Of a stretch of 16,603 nucleotides of DNA, positions 14,130-16,603 are shown in pieces (position 1 is the stretch's first letter; the number at the start of each line of letters is the position of its first letter). The position numbers and the translations under genes are program-made. Origin of the DNA: Bacteroidales bacterium (GTDB taxonomy: Bacteria > Bacteroidota > Bacteroidia > Bacteroidales > UBA932); NCBI GenBank assembly GCA_017617475.1, contig JAFZWC010000078.1:1-16603 (forward strand), in the 5' to 3' direction. The notes below the pieces were generated by a model. The model saw only the letters and a list, made by a program, of their open reading frames with translations. It made no database searches and was not told the origin of the DNA.

Positions 14130-15170
14130 CTACGCACTGAATTCCTTGATGTGCTGCTCCTGGGAGAGGCGGCAGACCAGGAGGCGGTCCTTGGATTCGG
14201 CAACTATGTAGCCGTCAAGGCCTTCCACCACAACGGTCTTTTCGGAGGAGGTGTGGACCAGGCAGTTCTGGCAGTCGAACAGGCGTACGTCGGAACCCAC
14301 CACCGTGTTGCCGTCTTCGTCGGCCTTCAGGTGGGTCTGGATGGATCCCCAGCTGCCGAGGTCGCTCCAGGCGAGGTCTTCGGCAATCACATAGATATAA
14401 GGAGATTTTTCCATGACGGCGTAGTCGATGGAAATCTTTTCACAGGTGGGGAAGAGCCGATGCAACTCCGCGCTCTCCTTGTCTGTGTAGAAGGAGGGCG
14501 CAAGCTCATTCATGACACCGGCAATCTGCGGAGCGTAGGCGCTAAGTTCCCTTATTATGGTATCGATGTTCCAGACGAAGATGCCGGCGTTCCAGAAGTA
14601 GTGGCCGTCTTCCAGATACTGGAGGGCGGTGTCCAGGTCCGGCTTCTCCTTGAATTCGCTCACTTTTACCAGTTGGCCGTGCAGGGCTTCCGTGGCGTGG
14701 ATGTAGCCGTAGCCCGTTTCCGGACGGGTGGGCGCAATGCCCACGGTGACTATGGCGTCCCTTTCCCCGGTGAAAGCCAGGGCCTTGGCTATGGTATCGG
14801 CAAAATCTGCGGTCTTGAGCACCAGGGCGTCGGCCGGGGTGACTACCACGTTGGCTTCAGGGTCCTTTTTCTTGATTTTCCAGGAGGCGTACGCAATGCA
14901 CGGGGCGGTATTGCGGCCTTCGGGTTCGGCCAGGATCTGGTCGGCCGGGATGGCGGGCAGCTGCTCCTTCACCAGGTCTACGTACCTTTCGCCGGTGACC
15001 ACCCAGAAATGGTCCGGGGCACAGACAGGGGCGAAGCGGTCCACCGTGAGCTGGATGAGGCTGCGGCCTACGCCCAGCACATCTATGAATTGTTTGGGTA
15101 CGTCCGGCGTAGAGAGCGGCCAGAGCCTGCTCCCTATTCCGCCGGCCATGATGACAACGTGTGTATTCAT
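14130..15170 (-). CDS. manC: Mannose-1-phosphate guanylyltransferase
   Basis: The product is 346 residues, the nucleotidyltransferase domain only; the C-terminal isomerase domain of bifunctional ManC/AlgA (about 470 residues) is missing. Motifs are the nucleotide-binding start VVIMAGGIGSRLWPLS (5-20), PKQF, AEPEGRNTAPCIAYA (81-95), TPADA (111-115, where SPADH is usual), ETGYGYI, FKEKPD (173-178) and FFWNAGIF-like HYFWNAGIFVW. It makes GDP-mannose from mannose-1-phosphate and GTP for glycans such as LPS or GDP-fucose. The gene is single and convergent-free, with an own promoter that lies next to a repeat element. Confusion with other sugar-phosphate nucleotidyltransferases is unlikely given the whole pattern. 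Confidence 0.93.
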   Translation of the reverse strand: MNTHVVIMAGGIGSRLWPLSTPDVPKQFIDVLGVGRSLIQLTVDRFAPVCAPDHFWVVTGERYVDLVKEQLPAIPADQILAEPEGRNTAPCIAYASWKIKKKDPEANVVVTPADALVLKTADFADTIAKALAFTGERDAIVTVGIAPTRPETGYGYIHATEALHGQLVKVSEFKEKPDLDTALQYLEDGHYFWNAGIFVWNIDTIIRELSAYAPQIAGVMNELAPSFYTDKESAELHRLFPTCEKISIDYAVMEKSPYIYVIAEDLAWSDLGSWGSIQTHLKADEDGNTVVGSDVRLFDCQNCLVHTSSEKTVVVEGLDGYIVAESKDRLLVCRLSQEQHIKEFSA

Positions 15171-15189
15171 GCGGTTCAGTGTTGAATTA

Positions 15190-15197
15190 CAAATATA
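15190..15197 (-). promoter_or_regulatory. -7 box of manC
   Basis: TATATTTG on the minus strand matches TAnnTTTG, 19 bases before the manC ATG. The -33 position falls inside the inverted-repeat element at 15208-15280 and shows no TTTG. Confidence 0.65.
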
Positions 15198-15207
15198 ATA
15201 AAAAATA

Positions 15208-15280
15208 CAGATTCTTCGTCGCTTCGCTTCTCAGAATGACAGACCACGCCTTTGTCATTCTGAGCGGAGCGAAGAATCTG
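15208..15280. repeat. Inverted-repeat element, copy 2
   Basis: The left arm (15208-15242) reads CAGATTCTTCGTCGCTTCGC, then TTCTCAGAATGACAG. The right arm (15251-15280) reads TTTGTCATTCTGAGCGGAGC, then GAAGAATCTG. About 8 bp separate the arms, against 28 in copy 1. It lies between the divergent promoters of manC and the NfeD-like gene. Confidence 0.85.
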
Positions 15281-15300
15281 TGAATATTCTTTAAATTTTT

Positions 15301-15330
15301 ATTGCATTTCAATAAATTTTACTATATTTG
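15301..15330 (+). promoter_or_regulatory. Promoter of the NfeD-flotillin operon
   Basis: ATTG (15301-15304), an 18-bp spacer and TATATTTG (15323-15330), 23 bases before ATG 15354. Confidence 0.65.
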
Positions 15331-15353
15331 CAGAAAATAAACACTGAAACACT

Positions 15354-15962
15354 ATGATTGCTACCTGGTGGGCTGAACTCAGCCTTGTCATGAAAATCCT
15401 GTGGGGAGTCACCCTGACGGCTTCGCTCGTGTTCATTATCCAAAGCATCCTCACCTTCGTAGGGGCCGATGCAGACTCGAACTTCGACGTGGATGTGGAT
15501 ACCTCCATGGACGGGGCCGACCTCTCCAACATCGACGGCGGTGCCAACCTGTACACCTTCCGCAACTTTGTGAACTTCATCCTGGGCTTCGGATGGAGCG
15601 CCATCCTCCTGCAGGAAAGCGTGCCCAACATCCCGCTGCGCATTATCCTGTCCGTGCTCATCGGCCTCGCTCTGGTGGCCGCCGTGATGTATCTGTTCAA
15701 GTGGCTGGCCGGCATGCAGCAGAGCGGCAACATCAACCTCCAGAAATCGGCCGCCGGCTGCGAGGGCAAGGTCTACCTCACCATCCCGGCCGCCCGCAGC
15801 GGTCAGGGTAAGGTGCAAATCACCATCAGCGGAGCCGTGCGCGAGTACGATGCCGTCACGGAGAGCGAAACCCCGCTCAAGACCGGCACCTCCATCCGTG
15901 TGGTGGACGCCGTGGACGCCAATACCTTGTTAGTAGAAGAAAGTAACACTTATACCGTATAA
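15354..15962 (+). CDS. NfeD-like membrane protein with OB-fold tail
   Basis: The product is 202 residues. There is one membrane segment near 13-35, then an acidic stretch (DADSNFDVDVDTSMDGAD, about 38-55), a FRNFVNFILGFGWSAILLQ segment (about 69-87), another membrane segment (about 94-118) and a soluble C-terminal beta domain from about 125 (GKVYLTIPAARSGQGKVQI) that fits the NfeD OB fold. It has no serine-protease domain, so it is the short NfeD form (YuaF-like). These are encoded with flotillins and take part in membrane-domain organisation. The next ATG is five bases behind the stop, and the downstream gene is a flotillin, which supports the call. Confidence 0.82.
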   Translation: MIATWWAELSLVMKILWGVTLTASLVFIIQSILTFVGADADSNFDVDVDTSMDGADLSNIDGGANLYTFRNFVNFILGFGWSAILLQESVPNIPLRIILSVLIGLALVAAVMYLFKWLAGMQQSGNINLQKSAAGCEGKVYLTIPAARSGQGKVQITISGAVREYDAVTESETPLKTGTSIRVVDAVDANTLLVEESNTYTV

Positions 15963-15967
15963 TTATT

Positions 15968-16603
15968 ATGCCTCAACTGTATCTGATCCTCATTATTGTG
16001 GCCGTGGTATTCGTTACCCTGTCGGCCATCCTCAAGCGCTATCGCCGCTGCCCTTCGGACAAAATCCTTGTCATTTACGGTAAGACAGGAAAGAACGGTG
16101 CCGGTTCCATTTCATCGGCCCGTTGCATCCATGGCGGCGCCGCCTTCATCTGGCCTGTTTTCCAGGATTATGCCTTCCTGGACCTCAAGCCCATCTCCAT
16201 CGAGTGCAACCTCACCAACGCCCTGTCCAAGCAGAACATCCGCGTAGACGTTCCCTGCCGCTTCACCGTGGGTATCTCCACCGAGCCGGAGAACATGACC
16301 AACGCCGCCGAACGTCTGCTGGGCCTGAGCGTGGACAGCATCCAGAACATCGCCACCGATATCCTCTTCGGCCAGCTGCGTCTGGTCATCGCCACCATGG
16401 ATATCGAGGAAATCAACGCCGACCGCGACAAATTCCTGGCCAACGTGTCCACCAACGTGGAAGCCGAACTGCGCAAAATCGGCCTCAAGCTCATCAACGT
16501 GAACGTAACGGATATCCGCGACGAGTCCGGCTATATCGAGGCTCTGGGTAAGGAAGCTGCCGCCAAGGCCATCAACGACGCTAAGAAGAGCGTGGCCGAG
16601 CAG
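15968..16603 (+). CDS. Flotillin-like SPFH protein, 5' part only
   Basis: There are 212 codons, open to the window end. An N-terminal membrane anchor (MPQLYLILIIVAVVFVTLSA) is followed by KRYRRCPSDKILVIYGKTG, GGAAFIWPVFQDYAFLDLKPISIECNLTNALSKQNIRVDVPCRFTVGIS and the SPFH end (VSTNVEAELRKIGLKLINVNVTDIRDESGYIEALGKEAAAKAINDAKK), which is the flotillin (FloT/YuaG) pattern. Known flotillins scaffold membrane microdomains in the inner membrane. The pairing with an NfeD-like gene is the standard arrangement. The C-terminal flotillin coiled-coil region is outside the window. Confidence 0.93.
   Translation, partial: MPQLYLILIIVAVVFVTLSAILKRYRRCPSDKILVIYGKTGKNGAGSISSARCIHGGAAFIWPVFQDYAFLDLKPISIECNLTNALSKQNIRVDVPCRFTVGISTEPENMTNAAERLLGLSVDSIQNIATDILFGQLRLVIATMDIEEINADRDKFLANVSTNVEAELRKIGLKLINVNVTDIRDESGYIEALGKEAAAKAINDAKKSVAEQ

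Overview
The window comes from a Bacteroidota chromosome, most likely of the order Bacteroidales. The sequence support is: many Bacteroidetes-type promoters (-7 box TAnnTTTG, in several cases with a TTTG -33 box 19-20 bp upstream), almost no Shine-Dalgarno sequences ahead of the starts, several lipoproteins, an L31 of the zinc-free type, and AraC regulators fused to membrane domains. The genes are moderately GC-rich and the intergenic regions AT-rich. Genus cannot be fixed from this sequence.

Layout. Positions 1-641 (minus) hold the 5' part of a lipoprotein that looks like a BMP-type periplasmic binding protein. It is thrown out of frame by a run of 12 G right after its lipidation signal. Next come a membrane-anchored AraC regulator (726-1871, minus), a small cysteine-rich lipoprotein (1947-2402, plus), rpmE2 for ribosomal protein L31 (minus), an AT-rich HigB/HigA-like toxin-antitoxin pair (2906-3677, plus), a DUF1343/NamZ-family protein (minus) and the phosphoglucosamine mutase glmM (minus). 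Divergent from glmM lies a DUF486 membrane protein, followed by tRNA-Glu(CUC). A tightly coupled minus-strand operon tyrS-rbfA-lolC/E-like permease fills 6870-9693. Divergent from it is a two-gene operon for an M16 zinc peptidase lipoprotein and a class C beta-lactamase-like serine hydrolase lipoprotein (9767-13796). Two tRNA-Lys genes (UUU, CUU) and a mannose-1-phosphate guanylyltransferase follow on the minus strand. The window ends with an NfeD-like protein and the start of a flotillin (plus).

Most of this is chromosomal housekeeping: translation (tyrS, rbfA, rpmE2, three tRNAs), cell-envelope precursors (glmM for UDP-GlcNAc, manC for GDP-mannose), lipoprotein handling (LolC/E-like permease) and membrane organisation (NfeD/flotillin). 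Accessory parts are the frameshifted lipoprotein with its G tract, the toxin-antitoxin pair with a tandem-repeat operator candidate, and a family of short inverted repeats (ATTCTTCG...CAGAATGACA) at 4768-4859 and 15208-15280, with a related single arm at 14093-14122.

The best candidate for something undescribed is the G12 tract. It could be an ON/OFF phase-variation switch for a lipoprotein, with a homopolymer sequencing or assembly error as the main competing explanation. No CRISPR array, insertion sequence or prophage was seen.
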